A DNA stretch of 64,000 nucleotides from Streptomyces antnestii. GTDB taxonomy: Bacteria > Actinomycetota > Actinomycetes > Streptomycetales > Streptomycetaceae. Within the stretch, counting starts at the first letter, position 1. Every line of letters starts with the position of its first letter. Of this stretch, positions 1 to 8,371 are shown piece after piece. The DNA lies in assembly GCF_004005495.1 (NCBI RefSeq), contig NZ_RZYA01000001.1, positions 1-64,000 on the forward strand, in the 5' to 3' direction. A program made the position numbers and the translations under genes. The notes below the pieces were generated by a model. That model searched no databases. It saw only the letters and a program-made list of their open reading frames with translations, and had not been told where the DNA came from.

Positions 1-188
1 TCGCGCTCTCGCGCCTGGCCGACCCGCACACCCTGCACCAGACCCCGATCGGCGTCTTCCGCTCCACCGAGCGGCCCGTCTACGACGTCCAGATGTCCGA
101 CCAGCTCGACGAGGCCATCGAACAGAAGGGAAAGGGGGAGCTGAGCGAGCTGCTCGCAGGCGGCGACACCTGGACCGTCGTGGGCTGA
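1..188 (+). CDS. korB: 2-oxoacid:ferredoxin oxidoreductase, beta subunit (C-terminal end, partial)
   Basis: Only the last 61 codons lie in the window; the reading frame enters from the left edge and ends with TGA at 186-188. The tail carries [17 protein letters not shown] and ends [22 protein letters not shown] (pieces of one stretch), which I recognise as the C-terminus of actinobacterial KorB. The enzyme is a cytoplasmic thiamine diphosphate/Fe-S protein that, with KorA, oxidatively decarboxylates 2-oxoglutarate or a related 2-oxoacid and reduces ferredoxin. KorAB next to miaB is a common actinobacterial arrangement. The catalytic domain lies outside the window, so identity rests on the tail and on context. 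Confidence 0.75.
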   Translation, partial: ALSRLADPHTLHQTPIGVFRSTERPVYDVQMSDQLDEAIEQKGKGELSELLAGGDTWTVVG

Positions 189-235
189 AACCTGCCGGAG
201 CAAAGAGGCTCCGCGTACCGCCTACCCTGGAGTGC

Positions 236-1756
236 ATGACCAGCAGCGACCGGAGCCAGGCAGTGGACGTTCAGCAACTCAAGACGTACGAGGTTCGAAC
301 CTACGGGTGCCAGATGAACGTCCACGACTCCGAGCGGCTGTCCGGCCTTCTTGAGGGCGCGGGATACGTCCGCGCGCCCAAGGACGCCGACGGTGACGCC
401 GACGTCGTCGTCTTCAACACCTGTGCCGTCCGTGAGAACGCGGACAACAAGCTGTACGGCAACCTCGGCCGCCTGGCCCCGATGAAGACGAAGCGCCCTG
501 GCATGCAGATCGCCGTGGGCGGCTGCCTGGCGCAGAAGGACCGCGACACGATCGTGCAGCGGGCTCCATGGGTCGACGTCGTCTTCGGCACGCACAACAT
601 CGGCAAGCTGCCCGTCCTGCTGGAGCGCGCCCGTGTCCAGGAGGAGGCGCAGGTCGAGATCGCCGAGTCCCTGGAGGCGTTCCCCTCGACGCTGCCCACG
701 CGCCGCGAGAGCGCGTACGCGGCCTGGGTCTCCATCTCGGTCGGCTGCAACAACACGTGCACCTTCTGTATCGTGCCCGCCCTGCGCGGCAAGGAGAAGG
801 ACCGCAGGACCGGCGACATCCTCGCCGAGATCGAGGCCCTGGTCGCCGAGGGCGTCAGCGAGGTCACGCTGCTCGGGCAGAACGTGAACGCGTACGGCTC
901 GGACATCGGCGACCGGGAGGCCTTCGGCAAGCTGCTGCGCGCCTGCGGCAAGATCGAGGGCCTGGAGCGCGTGCGCTTCACGTCCCCGCACCCCCGTGAC
1001 TTCACCGACGACGTGATCGCCGCCATGGCCGAGACGCCGAACGTGATGCCGCAGCTGCACATGCCGATGCAGTCCGGTTCCGACACCGTCCTGAAGGCGA
1101 TGCGCCGCTCGTACCGGCAGGAGCGTTTCCTCGGGATCATCGAGAAGGTGCGCGCCGCGATCCCGCACGCCGCCATCTCCACGGACATCATCGTGGGCTT
1201 CCCCGGCGAGACCGAGGAGGACTTCGAGCAGACCATGCACGCGGTCCGCGAGGCCCGCTTCGCCAACGCCTTCACCTTCCAGTACTCCAAGCGCCCCGGG
1301 ACGCCGGCGGCCACCATGGAGGGGCAGATCCCCAAGGAGGTCGTGCAGGCGCGCTACGAGCGCCTGGTCGCCCTCCAGGAGGAGATCTCCTGGGACGAGA
1401 ACAAGAAGCAGGTCGGCCGCACCCTGGAGCTGATGGTCGCCGAGGGCGAGGGCCGCAAGGACGGCACCACGCACCGTCTGTCCGGCCGCGCCCCCGACAA
1501 CCGCCTGGTGCACTTCACGAAGCCGGCTGCCGAAGTGCGCCCCGGTGACGTGGTCACCGTCGAGATCACCTATGCCGCCCCGCACCACCTGCTTGCCGAG
1601 GGCGACGTCCTCGCCGTGCGCCGCACGCGCGCGGGCGACGCCTGGGAGAAGCGGAACGCGGAGCCCCAGCAGAAGCAGGGCGTCATGCTCGGCCTGCCCT
1701 CGGTGGGCGTCCCGGCCCCCCTGCCGGCGGCCACGGGAGGCTGCGCCATCGACTGA
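236..1756 (+). CDS. miaB: tRNA-2-methylthio-N6-dimethylallyladenosine synthase MiaB
   Basis: Radical SAM methylthiotransferase that adds the methylthio group to i6A37 of tRNAs reading U-starting codons, giving ms2i6A; it acts after MiaA, whose gene lies about 1.8 kb downstream. All family hallmarks are visible: the N-terminal UPF0004 domain with three cluster-binding cysteines (C25 in TYGCQMN, C63 in [10 protein letters not shown]97 in VGGCLAQ), the radical SAM CxxxCxxC motif in GCNNTCTFC near residue 170, and a C-terminal TRAM-type region. At 506 aa the length is normal for actinobacteria. The ATG is preceded within 7 nt by GGAG and by a TACCCT hexamer at 223-228, so a very short leader is possible. 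Function is secure by family. Confidence 0.96.
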   Translation: MTSSDRSQAVDVQQLKTYEVRTYGCQMNVHDSERLSGLLEGAGYVRAPKDADGDADVVVFNTCAVRENADNKLYGNLGRLAPMKTKRPGMQIAVGGCLAQKDRDTIVQRAPWVDVVFGTHNIGKLPVLLERARVQEEAQVEIAESLEAFPSTLPTRRESAYAAWVSISVGCNNTCTFCIVPALRGKEKDRRTGDILAEIEALVAEGVSEVTLLGQNVNAYGSDIGDREAFGKLLRACGKIEGLERVRFTSPHPRDFTDDVIAAMAETPNVMPQLHMPMQSGSDTVLKAMRRSYRQERFLGIIEKVRAAIPHAAISTDIIVGFPGETEEDFEQTMHAVREARFANAFTFQYSKRPGTPAATMEGQIPKEVVQARYERLVALQEEISWDENKKQVGRTLELMVAEGEGRKDGTTHRLSGRAPDNRLVHFTKPAAEVRPGDVVTVEITYAAPHHLLAEGDVLAVRRTRAGDAWEKRNAEPQQKQGVMLGLPSVGVPAPLPAATGGCAID

Positions 1757-1802
1757 CGGGCACCACCACCGACCGTGCCCCCGGCGCAGTAGGCTGCCGA
1801 TC

Positions 1803-2519
1803 ATGCTTGTCGCCGCCGCCGTCTGCCCCTGCCCGCCCCTGCTCGTGCCCGAGGTCGCAGCGGGTGCGGCCCCCGAGCTGGACGCCGCGCGCGCGGCCTG
1901 TGACGAGGCCGTCCGCGAGGTGATCGCGGCCCGTCCCGACCTGATCGTGGTCGTCGGCGAAGGGCCCGTGACCCGCGAGCACGGGCAGGGCACCGCGGGC
2001 AGCTTCCTGCCCTTCGGCGTGGACCGGGAGGTCCGCCTCGGAGCGGTGCCCGAGGGCGCAGAGGCCCCCGAGGGCCGGCTTCCCCTGTCCCTCTCCGTCG
2101 GCGCCTGGCTGCTCGCCAGGGCCGGCTGGACGGGCCGCGTCACGGGCTACGAGGTCCAGGGCGACCGGACATGGCCGATGAACGGCGAGGACGGCGTCCA
2201 CCTCGCGGCCCGCGCCGACCGTGTGGGCCTCCTCGTCATGGGTGACGGCACCGCCTGCCGCAGCCTCAAGGCCCCCGGTTATCTGGACGAGCGCGCCGAA
2301 GGCGTCGACGCGGCGATCGCCGAGGCCCTCCGCAACGGCGACCGCGACGGGTTCTTCGCCAACCTCGACGCGGACCTCGCCCGTGAACTCAAGATCTCCG
2401 GCCGCTCCCCGTGGCAGGTCATGACGGGAGCCTTCGACGAGGACGAGACGTGCCGCGTCCTGTACGAGGACGCCCCCTACGGAGTGGGCTACTTCGTCGC
2501 CACCTGGTCGTCGTCGTAG
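1803..2519 (+). CDS. LigB-like class III extradiol dioxygenase-fold protein
   Basis: 238-aa cytoplasmic protein beginning MLVAAAVCPCPPLLVPEVAAG. It resembles the class III extradiol dioxygenase / MEMO-like proteins conserved next to miaB and miaA in Streptomyces. The N-terminal CPCPPLLVPE and the RPDLIVVVGEGP strand are typical of this group, but I cannot assign the full metal ligand set by eye and the substrate is unknown. The ATG at 1803 is chosen because the family starts here; a longer in-frame ORF extends upstream into miaB. A TAGGCT hexamer (1790-1795) ends 7 nt before the ATG and there is no good Shine-Dalgarno, so the mRNA may be leaderless. It may belong functionally with the tRNA modification genes, but that is guesswork. 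Confidence 0.8.
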   Translation: MLVAAAVCPCPPLLVPEVAAGAAPELDAARAACDEAVREVIAARPDLIVVVGEGPVTREHGQGTAGSFLPFGVDREVRLGAVPEGAEAPEGRLPLSLSVGAWLLARAGWTGRVTGYEVQGDRTWPMNGEDGVHLAARADRVGLLVMGDGTACRSLKAPGYLDERAEGVDAAIAEALRNGDRDGFFANLDADLARELKISGRSPWQVMTGAFDEDETCRVLYEDAPYGVGYFVATWSSS

Positions 2520-2590
2520 CAGGCGGAGACTTCTCCCGCCTCTGCACCTGCCTCAGCACGCGCCGGTGAACGAGCCCTTGAACGAACGGC

Positions 2591-2624
2591 GACGGCCGCG
2601 GAGCCGTGACGCTCCGCGGCCGTC
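2591..2624. terminator. Bidirectional terminator hairpin
   Basis: Perfect 14-bp stem (2591-2604 with 2611-2624) and a 6-nt loop, lying between the convergent LigB-like gene and the antitoxin-like gene. There is no long T-run, as is usual in Streptomyces. Confidence 0.75.
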
Positions 2625-2659
2625 CGCGTGTGCCGGTGTCGGTGTCGGCGCCGTGCGCC

Positions 2660-2986
2660 TCAGGGGGCCGCGGGCGGTGCCGGCGGGGTGTCGCCGCCGC
2701 CGTCCTGACTCCGGTCCCCGTCCTGACTCCGGTCCCCGTCCTGACTCCGGTCCCCGTCCTGACTGCCGCCCCCGTCCCGGCTGCCCGGACCCGCGAGGCG
2801 GTCCACGGCGTCCTTGGCCTTGCTCGTGCCGGCCCGGATCTGGTCGCGGTACTTGCCCTTGGTCTTCTCGTCGACCGTCCTCGCGACGCTGTCCAGACCC
2901 TGGTCGATCCTGTCCCCGTGCTTCTGCGCGAGGTCAGCGACCTTCTCCTTGCTGAGCTTGGCCTTCAACGTGTCCAGGATGCCCAT
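2660..2986 (-). CDS. MT0933/Rv0909-like antitoxin family protein with repeat tail
   Basis: 108-aa protein starting MGILDTLKAKLSKEKVADLA. The N-terminal ~60 residues (including VDEKTKGKYRDQI and SKAKDAVDRL) match the small helical MT0933-like antitoxin family (mycobacterial Rv0909 is the prototype, paired with the toxin Rv0910). The C-terminal third is a low-complexity tail of RSQDGD hexapeptides ending in a Pro/Ala stretch, encoded by an 18-bp tandem repeat. No SRPBCC-type toxin partner is adjacent: upstream on the same strand is an acidic hypothetical gene. The ATG at 2986 is preceded by AAGGTGA. Family assignment is good; an antitoxin role here is only inferred and the protein may be a stand-alone stress protein. 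Confidence 0.72.
   Translation of the reverse strand: MGILDTLKAKLSKEKVADLAQKHGDRIDQGLDSVARTVDEKTKGKYRDQIRAGTSKAKDAVDRLAGPGSRDGGGSQDGDRSQDGDRSQDGDRSQDGGGDTPPAPPAAP
2701..2772. repeat. 18-bp tandem repeat inside the antitoxin-like gene
   Basis: Three perfect copies of CGTCCTGACTCCGGTCCC (2701-2718, 2719-2736, 2737-2754) and a fourth degenerate copy to 2772. On the minus strand each encodes a six-residue RSQDGD-type unit, so copy number can change without a frameshift. Confidence 0.95.
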
Positions 2987-3019
2987 GGGTTCACCTTCAC
3001 TCGCGGGGGACCGGCGGGG

Positions 3020-3370
3020 TTACTTGCGGGCGCGCTCACCGGCCTCGCTGTCGGCGGCCTGTTCCGCGTTCTGCTGCTTGGGAATCTCCACGGGCTCCGC
3101 CACCGCGGCGGGCCCGCGGGTGGAGGCCGCCTCGTCGGCCACCTCCTCCGCTTCCTCCGCGGCGTCGGCGTCCGCGGAGGAAGCGGGGGAGGCGACGGAA
3201 CCGGCAGCCTCCGGGGCCCCGGCCGCCTCAGCCGCCCCGGTCGTCCCGGTCGCCTCGGGGGAGGAGTCCTCGGCCTCGGACCCGGCCGTCAGCGTGGCGG
3301 CCTGCGCCCCGTCGCCCGACGTCTCCTCCGCATCCTTCGACTTCCGACGAAACCTTGCAAAAACGCCCAT
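3020..3370 (-). CDS. Hypothetical acidic, low-complexity small protein
   Basis: About 116 aa. A short basic head (MGVFARFRRKSKD) is followed by ~90 residues dominated by Ala, Glu, Ser, Gly and Thr, ending in EIPKQQNAEQAADSEAGERARK (pieces). Similar proteins sit beside miaA in other Streptomyces and are sometimes labelled 'gliding motility protein' without evidence. I chose the ATG at 3370 rather than the one two codons upstream (3376) because GGAG lies 5 nt before it. It is probably intrinsically disordered and cytoplasmic or membrane-peripheral through the basic head. No function can be read from the sequence. Confidence 0.7.
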   Translation of the reverse strand: MGVFARFRRKSKDAEETSGDGAQAATLTAGSEAEDSSPEATGTTGAAEAAGAPEAAGSVASPASSADADAAEEAEEVADEAASTRGPAAVAEPVEIPKQQNAEQAADSEAGERARK

Positions 3371-3552
3371 TTCCACTCCATAAGCTACTCGTGCGGGCGA
3401 AATCCCGCGTCGCCCGGTGCGCCCGTTTGCGTCGCCCGGGTCTCCGGCCCTCGAAACCGGCGGTCGGAACCTCGCAACAGGGAACGACCCCGGACCTCGG
3501 TCGTCACGTAGCTCGTTCGGGAAGTGGTCCGGAGGTTTGCGAGACTGGGGCG

Positions 3553-4491
3553 GTGAGTAGTGCAGCTCCCGCTCCGCGGGTCATCGCCGTCGTCGGGCCC
3601 ACCGCGGCCGGAAAGTCCGATCTGGGCGTTTTTCTCGCCCGGGAACTCGGCGGCGAGGTCGTCAACGCCGACTCCATGCAGCTCTACCGGGGGATGGATA
3701 TCGGCACCGCCAAGCTGACGCCCGAGGAGCGCGGCGGCATCCCGCACCACCTCCTCGACATCTGGGACGTCACGGAGGCGGCCAGCGTCGCCGAGTACCA
3801 GAAGCTGGCCCGCGCGGAGATCGACCGACTGCTCGCCGCGGGACGCTGGCCGATCCTGGTCGGCGGCTCCGGCCTCTACGTCCGCGGCGCGGTGGACCAC
3901 CTGGAGTTCCCCGGCACCGACCCCGAGGTGCGTGCACGCCTGGAGGAGGAGCTGACCCTGCGCGGCTCCGGCGCCCTGCACGCCCGCCTCGCCGTCTCCG
4001 ACCCCGAGGCGGCCAAGGCGATCCTGCCGAGCAACGGCCGGCGCATCGTCCGCGCCCTCGAAGTCATCGAGATCACGGGCAAGCCCTTCACGGCCAACCT
4101 GCCGCGGCACGACTCCGTGTACGACACGGTCCAGATCGGCGTGGACGTGGCGCGCCCGGAGCTCGACGAGCGCATCGCCGCCCGCGTCGACCGCATGTGG
4201 GACGCGGGTCTCGTGGACGAGGTGCGCACCCTGGAGGCGCAGGGGCTGCGCGAAGGGCTCACGGCGTCGCGGGCGCTCGGCTACCAGCAGGTGCTCGCCG
4301 CGCTGGCCGGGGAGTGCACCGAGGACGAGGCGCGGACCGAGACCGTCCGCGCCACCAAGCGCTTCGCGCGCCGTCAGGACTCCTGGTTCCGGCGTGACCC
4401 GCGCGTCCACTGGCTCAGCGGCGCCGTGGCCGACCGGGGGGAACTCCCGGCACGGGCAATGACGTTGATCGAACGACCGGTCACAGCCTGA
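3553..4491 (+). CDS. miaA: tRNA dimethylallyltransferase MiaA
   Basis: Transfers the dimethylallyl group from DMAPP to N6 of A37 in tRNAs, producing the i6A substrate of MiaB. The 312-aa product opens with the P-loop-like DMAPP site VVGPTAAGKSDLG (residues 13-25), followed by VNADSMQLYRGMDIGTAK and the PHHLLDI segment, all diagnostic. A later LVGGSGLYVR and a C-terminal region rich in R/K (TKRFARRQDSWFRRD) bind tRNA. GTG at 3553 is taken as start because it places the P-loop at the usual distance from the N-terminus; longer readings run into non-homologous upstream sequence. It sits 176 bp from the divergent acidic gene and is followed by a membrane protein gene and dapF. Confidence 0.96.
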   Translation: MSSAAPAPRVIAVVGPTAAGKSDLGVFLARELGGEVVNADSMQLYRGMDIGTAKLTPEERGGIPHHLLDIWDVTEAASVAEYQKLARAEIDRLLAAGRWPILVGGSGLYVRGAVDHLEFPGTDPEVRARLEEELTLRGSGALHARLAVSDPEAAKAILPSNGRRIVRALEVIEITGKPFTANLPRHDSVYDTVQIGVDVARPELDERIAARVDRMWDAGLVDEVRTLEAQGLREGLTASRALGYQQVLAALAGECTEDEARTETVRATKRFARRQDSWFRRDPRVHWLSGAVADRGELPARAMTLIERPVTA

Positions 4492-4592
4492 TCACGTGAT
4501 GGCATCGGGACGCTCCGCCCGTCATCCCGGCCCCTGCGGGCGTGCCATCATCGACCATCGATCGACCAGTGGAGTCCGAAGTGGGAGGGCGC

Positions 4593-5066
4593 GTGGCGAT
4601 GGAGGCCGGCCCTCGTGACACCGCACCGGGCGGGGAGCAGCTGAGCTCCGACGGTCCCGACGCGACCCCGGACGGTGTGATCGCCGACGGTCCCACGGCC
4701 GAGGAGCTCGCGGCGCAGGCCGAAAGCGCCGAGGTCGAGGTGGAGCTGCGCCCGCAGCGCCGCCTGCGCCTGTGGCAGCTCGCGCCCATCGTGATCCTCT
4801 CCGCGATCGGCTCCCTGATGTTCGCGTTCCCCCTCTTCTTCGAGTTCGGGGACGGCGGTGCCGTCGTGGCCATGCTGGGACTGCTGATCAGCTCGTGCGC
4901 CGCGGGCTGGGGCATGATGGCCGCCCGCCGCGTCGGGTACACCTGGCCCGGCTTCCCCGCCCGGGGATCGGACTCCCGCCCGGACTGGCGGGTCGTCTGC
5001 GCGTACGCGGTCGTGGTCGCCTCCGTGGCGGTCCTCGCCGTATGGCGCGTCGCCCGCCTGCGCTAG
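4593..5066 (+). CDS. Hypothetical membrane protein between miaA and dapF
   Basis: About 157 aa with a disordered acidic N-terminal half (~55 residues) followed by RPQRRLRLWQ and three hydrophobic segments: roughly residues 62-82 (APIVILSAIGSLMFAFPLFF), 87-106 (AVVAMLGLLISSCAAGWGMM) and a C-terminal segment (VVCAYAVVVASVAVLAVW). The Arg-rich stretch before the first segment suggests a cytoplasmic N-terminus. I chose GTG 4593 because GGAGGGC lies directly upstream; ATG 4599 and an upstream ATG at 4542 are alternatives. The gene is conserved in Streptomyces at this position but I know of no function. Confidence 0.72.
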   Translation: MAMEAGPRDTAPGGEQLSSDGPDATPDGVIADGPTAEELAAQAESAEVEVELRPQRRLRLWQLAPIVILSAIGSLMFAFPLFFEFGDGGAVVAMLGLLISSCAAGWGMMAARRVGYTWPGFPARGSDSRPDWRVVCAYAVVVASVAVLAVWRVARLR

Positions 5067-5083
5067 GAACAGTCAGACACCCC

Positions 5084-5116
5084 CTGGTCCACGTACCGGT
5101 CTGGTCCACGTACCGG
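5084..5116. repeat. Twin 16-bp direct repeat upstream of dapF
   Basis: CTGGTCCACGTACCGG occurs at 5084-5099 and again at 5101-5116, one base apart, 44 bp upstream of the dapF start and just upstream of its predicted promoter. The spacing (17 bp) is about 1.6 helical turns. It could be an activator site or a replication-slippage relic. Confidence 0.9.
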
Positions 5117-5130
5117 GCCGTCCCGACGGG

Positions 5131-5153
5131 TTGTCGGGGGCACCCCGTACGAT
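5131..5153 (+). promoter_or_regulatory. Predicted dapF promoter resembling the RecA-independent damage (PafBC) motif
   Basis: TTGTCGGGG (5131-5139), 8 nt, then TACGAT (5148-5153). The published mycobacterial RecA-NDp consensus is TTGTCRGTG-N8-TANNNT; this site differs at one position of the upstream element and matches spacing and -10. The ATG follows the -10 by 6 nt, predicting a leaderless mRNA. Confidence 0.45.
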
Positions 5154-5159
5154 CGAGGG

Positions 5160-6038
5160 ATGAGCACGCGGATCGCCTTCCTCAAGGGTCACGGGACCGA
5201 GAACGACTTCGTGATCGTCCCCGACCCCGAGAACAGCATCGAGCTGCCCCCGGCCACCGTCGCCGCCCTGTGCGACCGTCGGGCCGGCGTCGGCGGCGAC
5301 GGTCTGCTGCACGTGGTGCGCTCCGCCGCACACCCCGACGCGCGGCATCTGGCGGCCGAGGCCGAGTGGTTCATGGACTACCGCAACGGCGACGGATCGA
5401 TCGCCGAGATGTGCGGCAACGGTGTGCGCGTGTTCGCCCACTACCTGCGCCGTGCCGGTCATGTGGGCGACGGCGACATCGCCGTGGCCACGCGCGGTGG
5501 TGTGAAGAGTGTGCACATCGACAAGGAAGGCGACATCACGGTCGCCATGGGCAAGGCCCTCTTCCCCGAAGGGGACGTCACCGTCGGCGTCGCGGACCAC
5601 ACCTGGCCCGCGCGCAACGTGAACATGGGGAACCCGCACGCCGTCGCCTTCGTGGACGACCTCGCCCAGGCCGGCAGCCTCTACTCCGCGCCGTCCTTCG
5701 CCCCGGCCACCGCCTACCCGCACGGGGTGAACGTCGAGTTCGTCGTCGACCGCGGCCCCCGGCACGTCGCCATGAGGGTCCACGAGCGCGGCGTGGGCGA
5801 GACCCGCTCGTGCGGTACGGGCGCGTGCGCCGTGGCCGTCGCCGCGGCCCGCAGGGACGGCCTGGACCCCGCGGCCACCGGAGCGCCGGTCACGTACACG
5901 GTGGATCTGCCCGGCGGACGGCTCGTGATCACGGAGCGCGCCGACGGGGAGATCGAGATGACGGGGCCAGCGGTGATCGTCGCCGAGGGCGAGATCGACA
6001 CGGACTGGCTGACGGTTCTCGAAACCGTAAACCCCTGA
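5160..6038 (+). CDS. dapF: Diaminopimelate epimerase DapF
   Basis: Converts LL-diaminopimelate to meso-diaminopimelate in lysine biosynthesis. Streptomyces peptidoglycan contains the LL form, so here the enzyme mainly feeds lysine. The 292-aa product has both catalytic thiols: Cys in MDYRNGDGSIAEMCGNGVR (near residue 85) and Cys in ERGVGETRSCGTGACAVA (near residue 218); GNPHAVAFV is the usual central motif. The start MSTRIAFLKGHGTENDF matches family N-termini. There is no spaced Shine-Dalgarno (GAGGG abuts the ATG), consistent with a leaderless transcript from the promoter 6 nt upstream. The rsh gene follows 136 bp downstream. Confidence 0.95.
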   Translation: MSTRIAFLKGHGTENDFVIVPDPENSIELPPATVAALCDRRAGVGGDGLLHVVRSAAHPDARHLAAEAEWFMDYRNGDGSIAEMCGNGVRVFAHYLRRAGHVGDGDIAVATRGGVKSVHIDKEGDITVAMGKALFPEGDVTVGVADHTWPARNVNMGNPHAVAFVDDLAQAGSLYSAPSFAPATAYPHGVNVEFVVDRGPRHVAMRVHERGVGETRSCGTGACAVAVAAARRDGLDPAATGAPVTYTVDLPGGRLVITERADGEIEMTGPAVIVAEGEIDTDWLTVLETVNP

Positions 6039-6174
6039 ACGTTCGCTCGAATGGGTGATCCGTTTCACGCTGGGCGAGAGGGGGTCAGGTCCACGTGATG
6101 GGCTCGGTAGCATCAAGCACCGGCCCGGGCAGTACCCCGCAGACCGCCGCCGGTCGACGCAGCCGGAGGTGCTC

Positions 6175-8304
6175 ATGAGTGCGGAGGCGACCAATCCCGC
6201 GACGCCCGGCCCGATCACACCGGGCGCCCACCGCAGGCGCGGCCTTCCCCGGATCGACCTGCGCCGCCTCGGCCGGGCCGCGCTCCTCGGCCCCGCCGCG
6301 GGAAACCGGCTGCCCGACGCCATCGGCCACGTGGTCGAGGCCCACCGCGCCCACCACCCGGAAGCCCCCCTGGAACCGCTGCGCCGGGCGTACGTCCTGG
6401 CCGAGTCCTCCCACCGCGGCCAGATGCGCAAGAGCGGCGAGCCTTACATCACGCACCCGCTGGCCGTGACCCTGATCCTCGCCGAGCTGGGCGCCGAGAC
6501 CACGACGCTGACCGCGTCCCTCCTCCACGACACCGTCGAGGACACCGACGTCACGCTCGACCAGGTCCGCCGGGAGTTCGGCGAAGAGGTCGCCTATCTC
6601 GTCGACGGCGTCACCAAGGTCGAGAAGATCGACTACGGCGCGGCCGCCGAACCCGAGACCTTCCGCAAGATGCTCGTCGCCACCGGCAACGACGTCCGGG
6701 TCATGTCGATCAAGCTCGCCGACCGGCTGCACAACATGCGCACCCTCGGCGTGATGCGCCCCGAGAAACAGGCACGCATCGCCAAGGTCACCCGCGACGT
6801 CCTCATCCCGCTCGCCGAGCGCCTCGGCGTCCAGGCGCTCAAGACCGAGCTGGAGGACCTCGTCTTCGCGATCCTCCACCCGGAGGAGTACGCGCGGACC
6901 CGCGAGCTCATCGCCGCCAACGACACGCTCGGCTCCGACCCCCTCGCGGAGATCGCCGAGGACGTCCGGACCGTCCTGAAGGACGCGGGGATCACGGCCG
7001 AAGTACTGATCAGGCCCCGGCACTTCGTCTCCGTACACCGGTCGCGGCGCAAGCGAGGCGCCCTGCGCGGAGCGGACTTCGGGCGCCTCCTGGTCCTCGT
7101 CGCGGAGGACGCCGACTGCTACGGAGTGCTCGGCGAGCTGCACACCTGCTTCACGCCGGTCGTCTCGGAGTTCAAGGACTTCATCGCCGTACCGAAGTTC
7201 AACCTCTACCAGTCCCTGCACACGGCCGTGTCGCGCGGTGACGGCGAGGTCGCCGAAGTCCTCATCCGCACCCACCAGATGCACAAGGTCGCCGAGGCCG
7301 GAGTCGTCGCGCTCGGCAATCCCTACGCTCCCCCTTCGGAGGAGCAGGCCGAAAGGGACGGGGAGCGCGCCGACCCGACCAGGCCCGGCTGGCTCTCCCG
7401 CCTCCTCGACTGGCAGGAGGCCGCCCCGGACGCGGACACGTTCTGGTCCACCCTGCGCGAGGACCTTGCCCAGGACCGCGAGATCACCGTCTTCCGGCCC
7501 GACGGCGGCACCCTCGGCCTGCCCGCGGGCGCCAGCTGCGTCGACGCCGCCTACGCCCAGTACGGCGAGGACGCCCACGCCTGCATCGGAGCGCGGGTCA
7601 ACGGCCGCCTGGCGACGCTCAGCACGGTCCTGCGCGACGGGGACACCGTCCAGCTCCTCATGGGCCAGGACCCCGCGTCCGAGCCCTCCAGGGACTGGCT
7701 CGACCACGCCCGCACACCCGCCGCCCGCATCGCCATCCGGCGCTGGCTCACGACCCATCCCGCCACACCACAGGCCGAGCCGCAGGGCCGCCGCGCCCCG
7801 GAGGCGGCGCCCAGGACGCCTCAGGGCGCGCCCGCGGGCCGCCCCGCCGAGGCGAACGCGGTCGTGGACAAGCCCGGCGCGACCGTGCGCCTCGCGGGCT
7901 GCTGCACACCCGTGCCGCCCGACGAGATCACCGCCTTCGCGGTACGCGGCGGCGCCGTCACCGTGCACCGCGCGGAGTGTCCCGGCGTGGCGCGCATGAA
8001 GAGCGCGGGGCGTGCGGAGATCGGGGTGAGCTGGGGCGACACCGCCGAGTGCCGGGTCTCGCTGATCGCCGAGTCGTTCAGCCGCCCGCACCTGCTGGCC
8101 GACCTCACCGAAGCCATCGCCCTGGAGAGCGTCGCCGTCATCTCGGCGACCGTCGAACCACCGAGCCAGGGCCGCGTACGCCACACGTACACGCTCCAAC
8201 TCCCGGACGCGGCAACGCTCCCCGGACTCATGCGGGCCATGCGCAACATCGCAGGGGTGTACGACGTCAGCCGGGCGCAGCACCCCGCCCAGAGCAGCTC
8301 GTAG
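6175..8304 (+). CDS. rshA: RelA/SpoT homologue (Rsh), HD hydrolase intact, synthetase partly divergent
   Basis: 709-aa multidomain (p)ppGpp enzyme. The HD hydrolase domain is intact (HRGQMRKSGEPYITHP, LLHDTVEDT, IKLADRLHNMRTL). The synthetase domain retains CYGVLGELHTCF, EFKDFIAVPK and the Glu of AEVLIRT, but the usual NGYQSLHT reads NLYQSLHT and the conserved AAHW segment after AEAG is replaced by VVALGNPY. Next come a TGS-like domain (EITVFRPDGG to QLLMGQDP), a Pro/Ala linker, a zinc-finger-like CC motif (AGCCTPVPPDEI) and a C-terminal ACT domain. ATG 6175 has GGAGG 7 nt upstream. This is the second Rsh of Streptomyces, distinct from the canonical relA beside apt. It is probably mainly a hydrolase or conditional synthetase. 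Confidence 0.92.
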   Translation: MSAEATNPATPGPITPGAHRRRGLPRIDLRRLGRAALLGPAAGNRLPDAIGHVVEAHRAHHPEAPLEPLRRAYVLAESSHRGQMRKSGEPYITHPLAVTLILAELGAETTTLTASLLHDTVEDTDVTLDQVRREFGEEVAYLVDGVTKVEKIDYGAAAEPETFRKMLVATGNDVRVMSIKLADRLHNMRTLGVMRPEKQARIAKVTRDVLIPLAERLGVQALKTELEDLVFAILHPEEYARTRELIAANDTLGSDPLAEIAEDVRTVLKDAGITAEVLIRPRHFVSVHRSRRKRGALRGADFGRLLVLVAEDADCYGVLGELHTCFTPVVSEFKDFIAVPKFNLYQSLHTAVSRGDGEVAEVLIRTHQMHKVAEAGVVALGNPYAPPSEEQAERDGERADPTRPGWLSRLLDWQEAAPDADTFWSTLREDLAQDREITVFRPDGGTLGLPAGASCVDAAYAQYGEDAHACIGARVNGRLATLSTVLRDGDTVQLLMGQDPASEPSRDWLDHARTPAARIAIRRWLTTHPATPQAEPQGRRAPEAAPRTPQGAPAGRPAEANAVVDKPGATVRLAGCCTPVPPDEITAFAVRGGAVTVHRAECPGVARMKSAGRAEIGVSWGDTAECRVSLIAESFSRPHLLADLTEAIALESVAVISATVEPPSQGRVRHTYTLQLPDAATLPGLMRAMRNIAGVYDVSRAQHPAQSSS

Positions 8305-8371
8305 GGTCTCGTTCGGGTGGGTGTGGCGCGTCCCGCCGGAGCGGGGACGCGCGCGCTGGTAGCCGTAGTCC

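Noticed and set aside
80..2143. 687-codon frame on the minus strand across miaB
   Set aside because: Same artefact; overlaps two recognised plus-strand genes and has low-complexity composition.
2701..2772. CRISPR-like array
   Set aside because: Units are adjacent 18-mers without spacers, in frame within a gene.
2660..3370. Toxin-antitoxin pair formed by the two small minus-strand genes
   Set aside because: The acidic low-complexity protein has no toxin-like fold, the genes do not overlap and their spacing (33 bp) and composition do not support a pair.
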